DNA of 9,844 nt from positions 1 to 9,844 of the forward strand of contig CALINF010000333.1 in the NCBI GenBank assembly GCA_938045215.1, in the 5' to 3' direction. Every line of letters starts with the position of its first letter. Position 1 is the first letter of the stretch. The notes under the pieces were generated by a model. The model searched no databases, was not told the origin of the DNA, and saw only the letters and a program-made list of their open reading frames with translations. The DNA comes from an uncultured Halieaceae bacterium. Its GTDB lineage: Bacteria; Pseudomonadota; Gammaproteobacteria; Pseudomonadales; Halieaceae. Below, piece by piece: positions 1-7,075 of this stretch. The position numbers and the translations under genes are program-made.

Positions 1-77
1 GCTTACTGGTAGATATGGCCAATTCTATTGTTAACCTCAACGAACAACTAGTTGGTTTGCAGAACAGGTCAGACTAA
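1..77 (+). CDS. C-terminal end of an unidentified protein (partial)
   Basis: A reading frame is open from the left edge (first full codon at base 3) to a TAA stop at 75-77. It encodes 24 residues beginning LLVDMANSIV and ending QNRSD. The other two plus-strand frames stop within the first 35 bases (TAG at 10-12 and TAA at 32-34), so this is the only frame that could be the end of a co-oriented upstream gene. The residues look like an amphipathic helical tail (hydrophobic L, V, I and M among N, Q and E), but the piece is too short to assign to a family. The chance of a 25-codon open frame occurring randomly is appreciable, so confidence is limited. It would lie about 97 bases upstream of parC. 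Confidence 0.4.
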   Translation, partial: LLVDMANSIVNLNEQLVGLQNRSD

Positions 78-122
78 ATCAGGTCAATGATGGCGTCTTG
101 CCAGTCGATAGCGCATTGCACA

Positions 123-141
123 CATATAAAGCATTTATATG
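123..141. repeat. Perfect inverted repeat in the parC leader
   Basis: CATATAAA (123-130) and TTTATATG (134-141) are exact reverse complements separated by the three bases GCA. The element lies 33 bases before the preferred parC start at 175 and is much more AT-rich than the surrounding coding DNA. It contains -10-like hexamers (TATAAA at 125-130, TATATG at 136-141), but I found no well-spaced -35 box. It could be a dimeric-protein operator, a promoter core, or a small RNA hairpin with a 3-nt loop. I cannot say which. Confidence 0.6.
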
Positions 142-174
142 AAAGTTACTCTATGACAACCACGGATGAACGGA

Positions 175-2433
175 ATGTCTGATTCTGTACAAATTGATAA
201 TGACGGCATCGAAGTGGTGTCACTTAAACAGTATACCGAGAAGGCCTACCTGGACTACTCCATGTACGTCATCCTGGATCGTGCACTACCGAACATAGGC
301 GATGGCCTCAAGCCCGTGCAACGGCGCATTGTCTATGCGATGAGCGAGCTCGGTCTGAAAGCCAGTGCCAAGTTCAAGAAGTCGGCGCGTACCGTGGGAG
401 ACGTGATTGGTAAGTTTCATCCTCACGGTGATAGCGCTGCCTACGAGGCGATGGTTCTGATGGCACAGGACTTCAGTTATCGCTATCCGCTTGTTGATGG
501 GCAGGGTAACTGGGGCTCACCGGATGATCCGAAGTCTTTCGCCGCCATGCGCTATACCGAATCACGCCTCACTGCCTATGCCGAGGTGCTGTTGGCTGAG
601 CTGGGTCAGGGCACAGTCGACTGGGTGCCTAATTTTGACGGGACGCTCGACGAACCTTCGGTTCTGCCCGCGCAAGTACCCAATGTATTGCTCAACGGAA
701 CCACCGGTATTGCCGTGGGTATGGCGACAGATATTCCGCCACACAACCTCAGAGAAGTTGTCACCGCCGCAATAAAGCTGCTTGAAGCGCCTAAAACCTC
801 ACTTGCAGAGATCTGTGAACTGGTTCTGGCGCCGGATTTCCCGACTGAGGCAGAGATCATTACGCCCCGGCAAGAGATTGCCGCGATTTACGCCAGTGGT
901 CGCGGTGGATTGCGCATGCGCGCAGTGTGGGAGAAAGAGTCGGGCGATATTGTGGTAAATGCACTGCCGTATCAGGTATCGGGCTCGCGCGTTCTTGAGC
1001 AGATAGCAGCGCAGATGCAGGCAAAGAAACTGCCAATGGTTGCCGACTTGCGTGACGAGTCTGATCACGAAAACCCCACTCGGCTGGTGATTGTGCCGCG
1101 CTCGAACCGAGTGGATCACGAGGCGTTGATGAGCCACCTGTTTGCGTCGACAGATCTGGAGCGAAGTTACCGGGTCAACCTAAATATGATCGGGATTGAT
1201 GGTCGCCCTGCGGTCAAATCGCTAGACAAGATTCTCAAGGAGTGGCTCAAGTTTCGAACGGAAACGGTTCGCCGTCGACTGCAGTACCGTTTGGAGAAGG
1301 TGCTCAAGCGAATACACATACTGGCGGGTTATCTGGTTGCGTATCTCAATATTGACGAAGTTATTCATATCATCCGTACTGAAGATAAGCCAAAGCCGGC
1401 GCTGATGAAGCGCTTCAGCATTTCAGATGTGCAGGCAGAAGCAATCCTCGAACTTAAGCTTCGCAATCTTGCCAAGCTGGAGGAAATGAAGATCAAGGGC
1501 GAGCAGGATGAGCTCGAACAGGAGCGTGACCAGCTGGAGAAAACGCTGGGCAGCGATGCGCGCCTCAAGACATTGATCAAAAAAGAGTTGAAGGCTGTTG
1601 CCGAAGAATATGGCGATGATCGGCGCTCACCACTGGTGGAGCGTGAGGAGGCCAGGGCGTTCAGCGAGCTGGAGTTAATGAGCGCCGATCCCATCACAGT
1701 CGTTATGTCAGAAAAAGGCTGGATACGTGCTGCCAAAGGTCACGATATCGATCCTGAAACACTCAGCTACAAAGCGGGCGATGGCTTCAAAATGGCCGCC
1801 CATGGCAAGAGCAACCAGCCGGCGATTATCCTCGACTCTACCGGCAGGGCTTATACCGTTCCCTCGCATAATCTGCCTTCCGCGCGTGGCCAGGGAGAAC
1901 CAGTGACAGGCAGAATCAATCCACCGTCCGGCGCTACCTTCGAGGGGTTGATGATGGGCGGACAGGATGACCTTTACCTGTTAGCAAGTGATGCTGGTTA
2001 TGGATTCGTAGCAAAACTTGCTGATCTGCAAACCAAGAATCGTGCTGGCAAGGCCGCGCTGAAACTCCCCAAAGGGGGGCAGGTGATTCAGCCGGCACGA
2101 ATTCATCAAACGGAAGCTTGCTGGGTGGCCGCTGTGTCAAACGAGGGCCGTCTGCTGCTGTTTCCGCTCGCGGACCTGCCGCAGCTTGCCCGCGGCAAGG
2201 GCAATAAGATCATCGGGGTTCCTGGCGCGCGGGTTGTGAGTCGCGAGGAGTTTGTCGTGGCCGTTCAGGTGCTTAGTGACAGCGATGCACTGGTGGTCCA
2301 TGCGGGCAAGCGCCATCTCAAGCTAAAGTTCAACGAACTCGAGCACTATCAGGGAGAACGAGGCCGTCGTGGTAATAAGCTCCCTCGCGGGTTCCAGAAA
2401 GTCGATAGTATGACGGTGGAGAGAAAAGACTAG
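175..2433 (+). CDS. parC: DNA topoisomerase IV subunit A (ParC)
   Basis: ParC is the DNA-cleaving subunit of topoisomerase IV (ParC2ParE2), which decatenates replicated chromosomes in the cytoplasm. The start at 175 gives a 752-residue protein beginning MSDSVQ, close to the usual length of about 750 residues. An in-frame ATG at 166 adds only MNG and fits the family less well. Visible motifs are the N-terminal YLDYSMYVILDRALPNIGDG block, the helix-turn-helix segment with GKFHPHGDSAAYE (residues 79-91), and AAMRYTE, whose Arg126-Tyr127 is the catalytic pair. A GTTGIAVGMATDIPPHN loop, a long coiled-coil region (about 345-500) and a beta-pinwheel C-terminal domain ending in RGRRGNKLPRGFQKVDS follow. 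Ser87 and Glu91 of the quinolone-resistance region have the wild-type identity. No parE lies in the window. The gene ends 10 bases from the opposing ahpA stop. Identification is secure; only the start is slightly open. Confidence 0.98.
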   Translation: MSDSVQIDNDGIEVVSLKQYTEKAYLDYSMYVILDRALPNIGDGLKPVQRRIVYAMSELGLKASAKFKKSARTVGDVIGKFHPHGDSAAYEAMVLMAQDFSYRYPLVDGQGNWGSPDDPKSFAAMRYTESRLTAYAEVLLAELGQGTVDWVPNFDGTLDEPSVLPAQVPNVLLNGTTGIAVGMATDIPPHNLREVVTAAIKLLEAPKTSLAEICELVLAPDFPTEAEIITPRQEIAAIYASGRGGLRMRAVWEKESGDIVVNALPYQVSGSRVLEQIAAQMQAKKLPMVADLRDESDHENPTRLVIVPRSNRVDHEALMSHLFASTDLERSYRVNLNMIGIDGRPAVKSLDKILKEWLKFRTETVRRRLQYRLEKVLKRIHILAGYLVAYLNIDEVIHIIRTEDKPKPALMKRFSISDVQAEAILELKLRNLAKLEEMKIKGEQDELEQERDQLEKTLGSDARLKTLIKKELKAVAEEYGDDRRSPLVEREEARAFSELELMSADPITVVMSEKGWIRAAKGHDIDPETLSYKAGDGFKMAAHGKSNQPAIILDSTGRAYTVPSHNLPSARGQGEPVTGRINPPSGATFEGLMMGGQDDLYLLASDAGYGFVAKLADLQTKNRAGKAALKLPKGGQVIQPARIHQTEACWVAAVSNEGRLLLFPLADLPQLARGKGNKIIGVPGARVVSREEFVVAVQVLSDSDALVVHAGKRHLKLKFNELEHYQGERGRRGNKLPRGFQKVDSMTVERKD

Positions 2434-2443
2434 TGGGTCGTGG

Positions 2444-3691
2444 TCAGGCCGGCTCTTCCAGTCGGCGCAGGATGAGGCGCAGCTGGCGCTCGAGCAGGTC
2501 ATCATAGGGCCCCTCGAAGCCCACGAGTTCGGCCAATCCTTCGCCGTGATCTGATGCACGCAAGTTCAATCGTCCGGCAACATCAACATCATTGCAAATG
2601 GCCTCACTGAGGCGAATCACCCCCACGGCGCCCGAGCCGCAAAGTTGCAGCTCATCCAATGTCGATTGCATATACAGGCCGGGATAGATATCTGCGCCGT
2701 CGCCCGCACCCAGCTCGCTGTAGCCGATCGCCATGCCCATGCCGAGGGTTAAACTCATCTGCTTTTCCAGGCCGTGACTAACGGTACTGATCAGCCAGGC
2801 GCAGGATGATGCGCGAAATGCCGCACTCCCTGCGCTGTTTTCTCCTGTGAAATAGACAACCAGACCAAACTGGCGAACCACGTGCAATTCGCCGCCGTAG
2901 AATCCTGCTGCGGCGTACACCACCTGGTGTAGCCTGTCGGTGTAACGGTGCAAACTGTGTTCGTCCAGTGTGTCCACATAATCTGCAAGGCTTGCCAGAT
3001 GAAGATACAGCACGGCGGTAGACTGGTAGTTCTCTTCCTTCGGGCCGGCACTGCTGCGGGTGCGTAACAGATCCATCGGTAACGCTTCGATCCGGTTGGC
3101 GAGCAAGGTCAACTCATTCCCCGGTGCGCGTTCTGGTGGCGTATCTTCAAGGGAAATGGTGCGTGCAAGTTGTGCCACTTTCCGAGTGGTGCCTGCAGCC
3201 AGCTGCAGTGTAATGGCATAGACCGCCAGGCTGAGTAAAATCGCGAGCCCGGTCAGGCTTAGCAGGAATCGCGATCTTGCCGCTGCGGCAGCGTCGGTAC
3301 TGATTGTTATGACGACTTCACCGGCGACGTCGTCTTCGATCAAGACGGGAGCATTGAAGTTTTGCAGGTTGCGGCCCAGTGCCGACCCGGCTTGCCCCAA
3401 AGCCCGTCCCTCCACGTCGAAAATAGCAACTTCCTCGGCAGAGGAGGTTTCCACAAAACGCTGCAATGATGCGGTTGCGTTGAGAAGGTCTCCGGTTTCC
3501 AGTGCGGTACTGATACGACGTGCGATCTGATTGGCGAGCGCGTTCCCGTATTCCGCTTGCTGTGACTCTTGCAGGTGCTGCCCTGAGATGCCAGCCAGTG
3601 TCACCAACGCGAGGCTCACGATCAGGCAAGATGCGGCGCACACCAGGGCGAGCTGTTGGCTGAGACTGGATTGTAAGAAGCGGTTCTTCAC
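2444..3691 (-). CDS. ahpA: AhpA/YtjB (Smp)-family inner-membrane protein
   Basis: This is a 415-residue membrane protein, numbered from a GTG start at 3691-3689. A hydrophobic segment near residues 15-37 is followed by a probable periplasmic region (about 38-141), a second membrane segment (about 142-166) and a long cytoplasmic part. That topology, and the position head to head with serB, match the SMP_2 family (E. coli ytjB/smp, pseudomonad ahpA); the biochemical role of the family is unclear. The C-terminal part (about 222-415) is much longer than in E. coli YtjB and vaguely resembles a class III nucleotidyl cyclase fold (LYLHLASLADY, then YGGELHVVRQFGLVVYF). The acidic metal ligands expected at those places are missing, so catalysis is doubtful. 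A longer frame starts with GTG at 3766, but a good -10/-35 pair at 3734-3763 lies inside that extension. I therefore prefer the shorter start; its ribosome-binding site is poor. The family call rests on topology and synteny. Confidence 0.78.
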   Translation of the reverse strand: MKNRFLQSSLSQQLALVCAASCLIVSLALVTLAGISGQHLQESQQAEYGNALANQIARRISTALETGDLLNATASLQRFVETSSAEEVAIFDVEGRALGQAGSALGRNLQNFNAPVLIEDDVAGEVVITISTDAAAAARSRFLLSLTGLAILLSLAVYAITLQLAAGTTRKVAQLARTISLEDTPPERAPGNELTLLANRIEALPMDLLRTRSSAGPKEENYQSTAVLYLHLASLADYVDTLDEHSLHRYTDRLHQVVYAAAGFYGGELHVVRQFGLVVYFTGENSAGSAAFRASSCAWLISTVSHGLEKQMSLTLGMGMAIGYSELGAGDGADIYPGLYMQSTLDELQLCGSGAVGVIRLSEAICNDVDVAGRLNLRASDHGEGLAELVGFEGPYDDLLERQLRLILRRLEEPA

Positions 3692-3733
3692 TCGATGGTT
3701 GGTAAAGACTATGGCGCCGGAGACGAAGCGAGC

Positions 3734-3763
3734 AGTATACCGATGCCAGCCTCGCTGTGTTAG
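3734..3763 (-). promoter_or_regulatory. Candidate sigma-70 promoter for ahpA
   Basis: On the minus strand, TATACT (bases 3739-3734) matches the -10 consensus at 5 of 6 positions. CTAACA (3763-3758) matches the -35 consensus at 4 of 6. The spacer is 18 bp. Transcription would start near 3727, leaving a leader of about 36 nt before the GTG at 3691. This supports the shorter ahpA start. The call comes from inspection by eye only. Confidence 0.5.
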
Positions 3764-3789
3764 CACTTGTTAATCTGGCGGGTCTCCGG

Positions 3790-3819
3790 TTTTCCCTCAC
3801 CCAGAGCAACAGGTACACT
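3790..3819 (+). promoter_or_regulatory. Weak candidate promoter for serB
   Basis: TACACT (3814-3819) matches the -10 consensus at 4 of 6 positions. TTTTCC (3790-3795) matches the -35 consensus at only 3 of 6, with an 18-bp spacer. Transcription would begin near 3826, about 25 nt before the TTG start at 3851. It is the best-placed candidate I found between the ahpA promoter and serB, but it is weak and may be chance. Confidence 0.25.
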
Positions 3820-3850
3820 AGCGCGCTTTACGGTAGTTAGGGCGAGCGCC

Positions 3851-5062
3851 TTGAGCGATATCCAACTGATAACATTTTCCGGAGGTGATCACCCGGGTCT
3901 CACCGCGGGGATAACGGCAATCCTGGCGGAGCACGATGTCAATGTGCTCGATATTGGACAGGCGGTTATCCATGCAACATTGTCGATCGGTATCCTGATT
4001 GAAGTTCCGGATGATGATCACAGAAGGCAGGTTGTAGACGCACTTACTGACTTTGGGCAAGACAATGGATTACGAGCCCGCTTCTCTGATGTATCGCCGC
4101 AAAGTTATGAAAGCTGGGTGAATGCACAGGGTCGTGCGCGGTTTATTGTTACCCTCCTGGCCAGAAAAATTACAGCCAGCCAGCTTGGCCTGGTTACGGC
4201 CGCTGTTCACCGTCACGGCTTGAACATTGACAGCATCAACCGGCTCTCTGGCCGTATTCCTTTGGGAGAGCTACCGCGTCTCAGTAAGGCCTGTGTGGAG
4301 TTCTCGCTGCGCGGCCCGCTGGCCGATGAGCCTGCTTTCAGAAAGGATCTAATGGAGACTGCCAGTCACCTGGAGGTTGATCTCGCCTTTCAACGCGACG
4401 ATATGTATCGCAGGAATCGTCGCCTGGTTGCGTTTGATATGGATTCCACCCTGATAGAGGCGGAGGTAATCGACGAACTCGCAAAAGCGGCCGGTGTGGG
4501 CGAGCAGGTGAGTGCGATCACCGAGCGGGCAATGCGAGGCGAACTGGACTTTGCGTCGAGCTTTCGCGAGCGTCTGGCGCTGCTAGAGGGGCTGGAAGAA
4601 AAGTCGTTGGAGCATATTGCTGGCACTTTGAAAGTTTCAGAGGGTGCGGAACATCTGATCGACACGCTGAAATCTCTGGGTTACAAAACCGCAATTTTGT
4701 CGGGAGGCTTTACCTATTTTGCCAGGTTTCTGCAGCAGCGCCTGGGAATAGACTATGTCTACGCCAACGAGCTCGATATTGTTGATGGCAGGCTCACGGG
4801 CAATGTTGTGGGGGACATTGTGGATGGTGATCGCAAAGCGCTGCTTCTGAAAGAGCTGGCCGCGCGAGAAGGCTTGCAACTCGAGCAGGTGATTGCGGTG
4901 GGAGATGGAGCCAACGACCTGCCAATGCTCAGCGCGGCGGGCTTGGGAATAGCGTTTAGAGCCAAACCCGTAGTGCAACAGTTAGCCGAGCAGTCTATTT
5001 CCACCCTCGGGCTGGACGCTATATTGTATCTACTGGGTATTTCAGACCGATACCAGAGCTAG
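3851..5062 (+). CDS. serB: Phosphoserine phosphatase SerB
   Basis: SerB dephosphorylates O-phosphoserine to L-serine, the last step of serine synthesis. I prefer the TTG at 3851, with an AGGGCGAG ribosome-binding site just upstream, giving 403 residues beginning (M)SDIQLITFSGGDHPGLT. The open frame continues upstream to a TTG at 3767, but those 28 residues do not resemble the family and cross the probable promoter region. Two ACT-like domains fill residues 1-180 (GGDHPGLTAGI, LDIGQAVIH; second domain with GLNIDSINRLSG). The HAD phosphatase domain follows, with DMDST (nucleophile Asp196, acid Asp198), LSGGFTYF (Ser284) and VGDGANDLPM (Asp352, Asp356). This long two-ACT form is the one in Pseudomonas and relatives; E. 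coli SerB is shorter, at about 322 residues. The gene is divergent from ahpA and ends two bases from the opposing PilZ-like gene. Function is certain; the start is probable. Confidence 0.96.
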   Translation: MSDIQLITFSGGDHPGLTAGITAILAEHDVNVLDIGQAVIHATLSIGILIEVPDDDHRRQVVDALTDFGQDNGLRARFSDVSPQSYESWVNAQGRARFIVTLLARKITASQLGLVTAAVHRHGLNIDSINRLSGRIPLGELPRLSKACVEFSLRGPLADEPAFRKDLMETASHLEVDLAFQRDDMYRRNRRLVAFDMDSTLIEAEVIDELAKAAGVGEQVSAITERAMRGELDFASSFRERLALLEGLEEKSLEHIAGTLKVSEGAEHLIDTLKSLGYKTAILSGGFTYFARFLQQRLGIDYVYANELDIVDGRLTGNVVGDIVDGDRKALLLKELAAREGLQLEQVIAVGDGANDLPMLSAAGLGIAFRAKPVVQQLAEQSISTLGLDAILYLLGISDRYQS

Positions 5063-5064
5063 GC

Positions 5065-6906
5065 TCAGAGTTCTTTCCATATCGAGTCGAAGGTGGAAGA
5101 GGGCACTTTGGGTTCTGACTTGCGGCCGCTGGCAAGGTCGTCCAGTGGCCGGATGTATTTGAAGTCGAACTGGCAAAATGTGTTGCCGACCGCGATCTGG
5201 CGTATCAACTTGATGAGAAACTCTTCTTCTTCCTTGATAAGTTTTACAGTTTGACGTTCTCGGAAGCCGGATCTGGGGGTGATAAGTGTATGTGGATGTC
5301 CAACCAGCTTGATCTCCGGCAGCAACAAAACCCGCATCGGTTCGGAGTCTTCTCCTGACTTCAACTTGATGGTTGCGCCGTAGGGTGTTGCTCTGGGACT
5401 CAATAATTCCAGGCCCATTAGCGGCTTGGAATTTTCTATTTGGCTGACCCAGCGAATAACAGCAACTACCCAGGTCTGCTGGCCATCCTCACGGATACAG
5501 ACAATGTCGCCGGTCTTTACGTTGCCAGGGAGTGTGCACGCCAATTCTATACAGTAGCCACCCGGGCTGGCGTTGACGGTAATAACCGGGTAAACCGGGT
5601 ACTGTTGCTCGGGCGGAATGTCCTGCTTGGTATTCATGAGCTCGGCGAGAGTGGACTCGTCTACCGGTACAGCGACATCCGGTTGATCCTCATCGTCGCT
5701 GTGAGCTTCCTCCCGGTCCAGCACATCGTCTTCGCTACTCTTGTCCCATACATCTTTCTTTTCCGGGGTCGCCAGGAAGGGATTGGTCGCGACGCGATCT
5801 GCGACCGGAGCAAGGTAGTGTGCGCCGTGCAGTACCTGCTCCAGTGTCTGGTCTCCAGCCAGACGAAAATGGGTGCTGCTCAGGCCAATGCCCAGCCACA
5901 GCTTTGATCCGGATTGAACGCGATTGAAGTTGCGCTGGCTCATGCTGCCCAGAGAATCGATGAGGTGGTCGAGAATGTTCGATGAAATCGCGTTGTCGTT
6001 ATCAAACCGTAAGCCGTTACGCCCCTCCTGCTTGTCGATCTGACGCAGCTGCTCCAGATGAGCAACCAATGGCTCGGTATCAATAAATCGGCATTGCGCA
6101 CCGGCACCTGGTGGCGACAGTGCGCTGTACATTGGCGGTTGGTCGTTGTTCAGGTCGATGAGGAAAAGCCCCTTGCCTGTGGCGGGGTCTTGCAGCCTGA
6201 TGAGCTCACTCCATTCCTGTAATCCTCGGTAAATACCTGCGATATCAGCCTGTCTTAGCTGGTTTGGTTTGCAGCAGCCAAGCAGTAGTGGCTGCAGATA
6301 GGCTGAAGTGACCGTGGTGCTTCCCGATATCTGGTCTACGACTGGCAAATGCGCCAATTGCTGCCTTTCCGCCATCGCAAACAGCTGGTGAAGCCGCAGC
6401 CAACTCTGTGCTGCCACAGGTTGGTAAAGCTGGTAGCTCTGCAGTATCGCCCTCCCGGCTAGATTGACAGCGCGCTGTAGCGCCTCACATGCCAGCCGGG
6501 CCGGATTTACATCACGAATAGTATCGCTGCGCTGTATGGTCGCAATGGCGACGATCGTATAAGCGGTACAGGCCTGCGAGTAGAGGTCTGACACCACCTC
6601 GGCCAGTTGCCGTGGCTCTTCGGGTAACACCAGTGGTTGGTTCAGGAAGCGCTTTGAAAGTGTCGACAGGGCGACAAGCAATCTGGGTCGCAGCGCTTCG
6701 AGGATATTGAAGCGGCTTTGAGGAGCTAACTCAACACGATTCAGCTCGCCTATTGCGGCTCGTAGCTCATTTACGACCTTACGGGTGTTGGCGACAGGCA
6801 GGTTAAGGGCCCAGTTGTGCGCAGCTTCTGTATTTAGCGCGAAATGACTAAAACTGGACAGATCCTGTGTTGGCAGGCGCAGTTTTATTGGCGACTGTTC
6901 TGTCAT
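5065..6906 (-). CDS. Large protein with a PilZ-like C-terminal domain
   Basis: This is a 613-residue, apparently cytoplasmic protein with no signal peptide or clear membrane segment. Residues 30-240 are leucine/alanine-rich and mostly helical. Residues 240-370 form a mixed region that includes WLGIGLSSTHFRLAG (337-351). A strongly acidic linker spans about 383-420 (EDDVLDREE, HSDDEDQPD). The C-terminal part (about 436-505) has a PilZ-like pattern: VNASPGGYCIEL fits the [D/N]xSxxG motif at 445-450, followed by GDIVCIRED, VVAVIRWV and MGLELLSP. No RxxxR motif precedes it, so c-di-GMP binding is not assured. I do not recognise a named gene. From memory, similar large PilZ-like proteins occur near serB in pseudomonads. 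The ATG at 6904-6906 has a GAGG 10 bases upstream. The gene is divergent from efp and convergent with serB (2-nt gap). Its reality is well supported; its function is unknown. Confidence 0.85.
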   Translation of the reverse strand: MTEQSPIKLRLPTQDLSSFSHFALNTEAAHNWALNLPVANTRKVVNELRAAIGELNRVELAPQSRFNILEALRPRLLVALSTLSKRFLNQPLVLPEEPRQLAEVVSDLYSQACTAYTIVAIATIQRSDTIRDVNPARLACEALQRAVNLAGRAILQSYQLYQPVAAQSWLRLHQLFAMAERQQLAHLPVVDQISGSTTVTSAYLQPLLLGCCKPNQLRQADIAGIYRGLQEWSELIRLQDPATGKGLFLIDLNNDQPPMYSALSPPGAGAQCRFIDTEPLVAHLEQLRQIDKQEGRNGLRFDNDNAISSNILDHLIDSLGSMSQRNFNRVQSGSKLWLGIGLSSTHFRLAGDQTLEQVLHGAHYLAPVADRVATNPFLATPEKKDVWDKSSEDDVLDREEAHSDDEDQPDVAVPVDESTLAELMNTKQDIPPEQQYPVYPVITVNASPGGYCIELACTLPGNVKTGDIVCIREDGQQTWVVAVIRWVSQIENSKPLMGLELLSPRATPYGATIKLKSGEDSEPMRVLLLPEIKLVGHPHTLITPRSGFRERQTVKLIKEEEEFLIKLIRQIAVGNTFCQFDFKYIRPLDDLASGRKSEPKVPSSTFDSIWKEL

Positions 6907-6989
6907 ACCCCGGGTGCCTCGACGCTGTGGTTATGTTGTAGCTTTGTATGAGTCAGGCTATCTGCTAAGCATAGACCATCTGAGGATGA

Positions 6990-7031
6990 TGTGGCCACAG
7001 CAAAATCGTGCACTCCCATCCGGCTGGCCAC
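6990..7031. repeat. Paired TGGCCAC sites upstream of efp
   Basis: TGGCCAC occurs at 6992-6998, inside the perfect 10-bp palindrome TGTGGCCACA (6990-6999), and again at 7025-7031. The copies are 33 bp apart, about three helical turns. Both lie in the 169-bp divergent region between the PilZ-like gene and efp. They might be a regulator site pair, but short GC-rich repeats also arise by chance. Confidence 0.2.
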
Positions 7032-7075
7032 TGAGGTATCATTGCCGGCTGTTTGGAACAATGGAAATACCTCTA

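Noticed and set aside
98..130. TTGCCA (98-103) and TATAAA (125-130) as a parC promoter
   Set aside because: Each hexamer matches its consensus at 5 of 6 positions, but the spacer is 21 bp, outside the normal 16-18 bp range.
2067..2077. CCCC-AAA-GGGG hairpin-like sequence
   Set aside because: It lies inside the conserved parC coding region, is followed by no T-tract, and is explained by the codons for Leu-Pro-Lys-Gly-Gly.
5056..5066. GAGC-TAG-GCTC small inverted repeat spanning the serB and PilZ-like gene stops
   Set aside because: The 4-bp stem is too short and has no T-tract on either strand, so it cannot be called a bidirectional terminator.
5440..5907. 155-codon open frame on the plus strand opposite the PilZ-like gene
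   Set aside because: It is antisense to a well-formed coding frame, has no family resemblance that I can recognise, and no ribosome-binding site stood out. It is best explained as a shadow frame.
7037..7042. TATCAT as the -10 box of an efp promoter
   Set aside because: It is a 5 of 6 match, but no recognisable -35 hexamer lies 16-18 bp upstream and there is no extended -10 TG motif.
6914..7075. 54-codon in-frame extension upstream of efp
   Set aside because: The residues do not resemble EF-P, the family begins at MANY, and the extension would fill the divergent regulatory region. The ATG at 7076 has a suitable ribosome-binding site.
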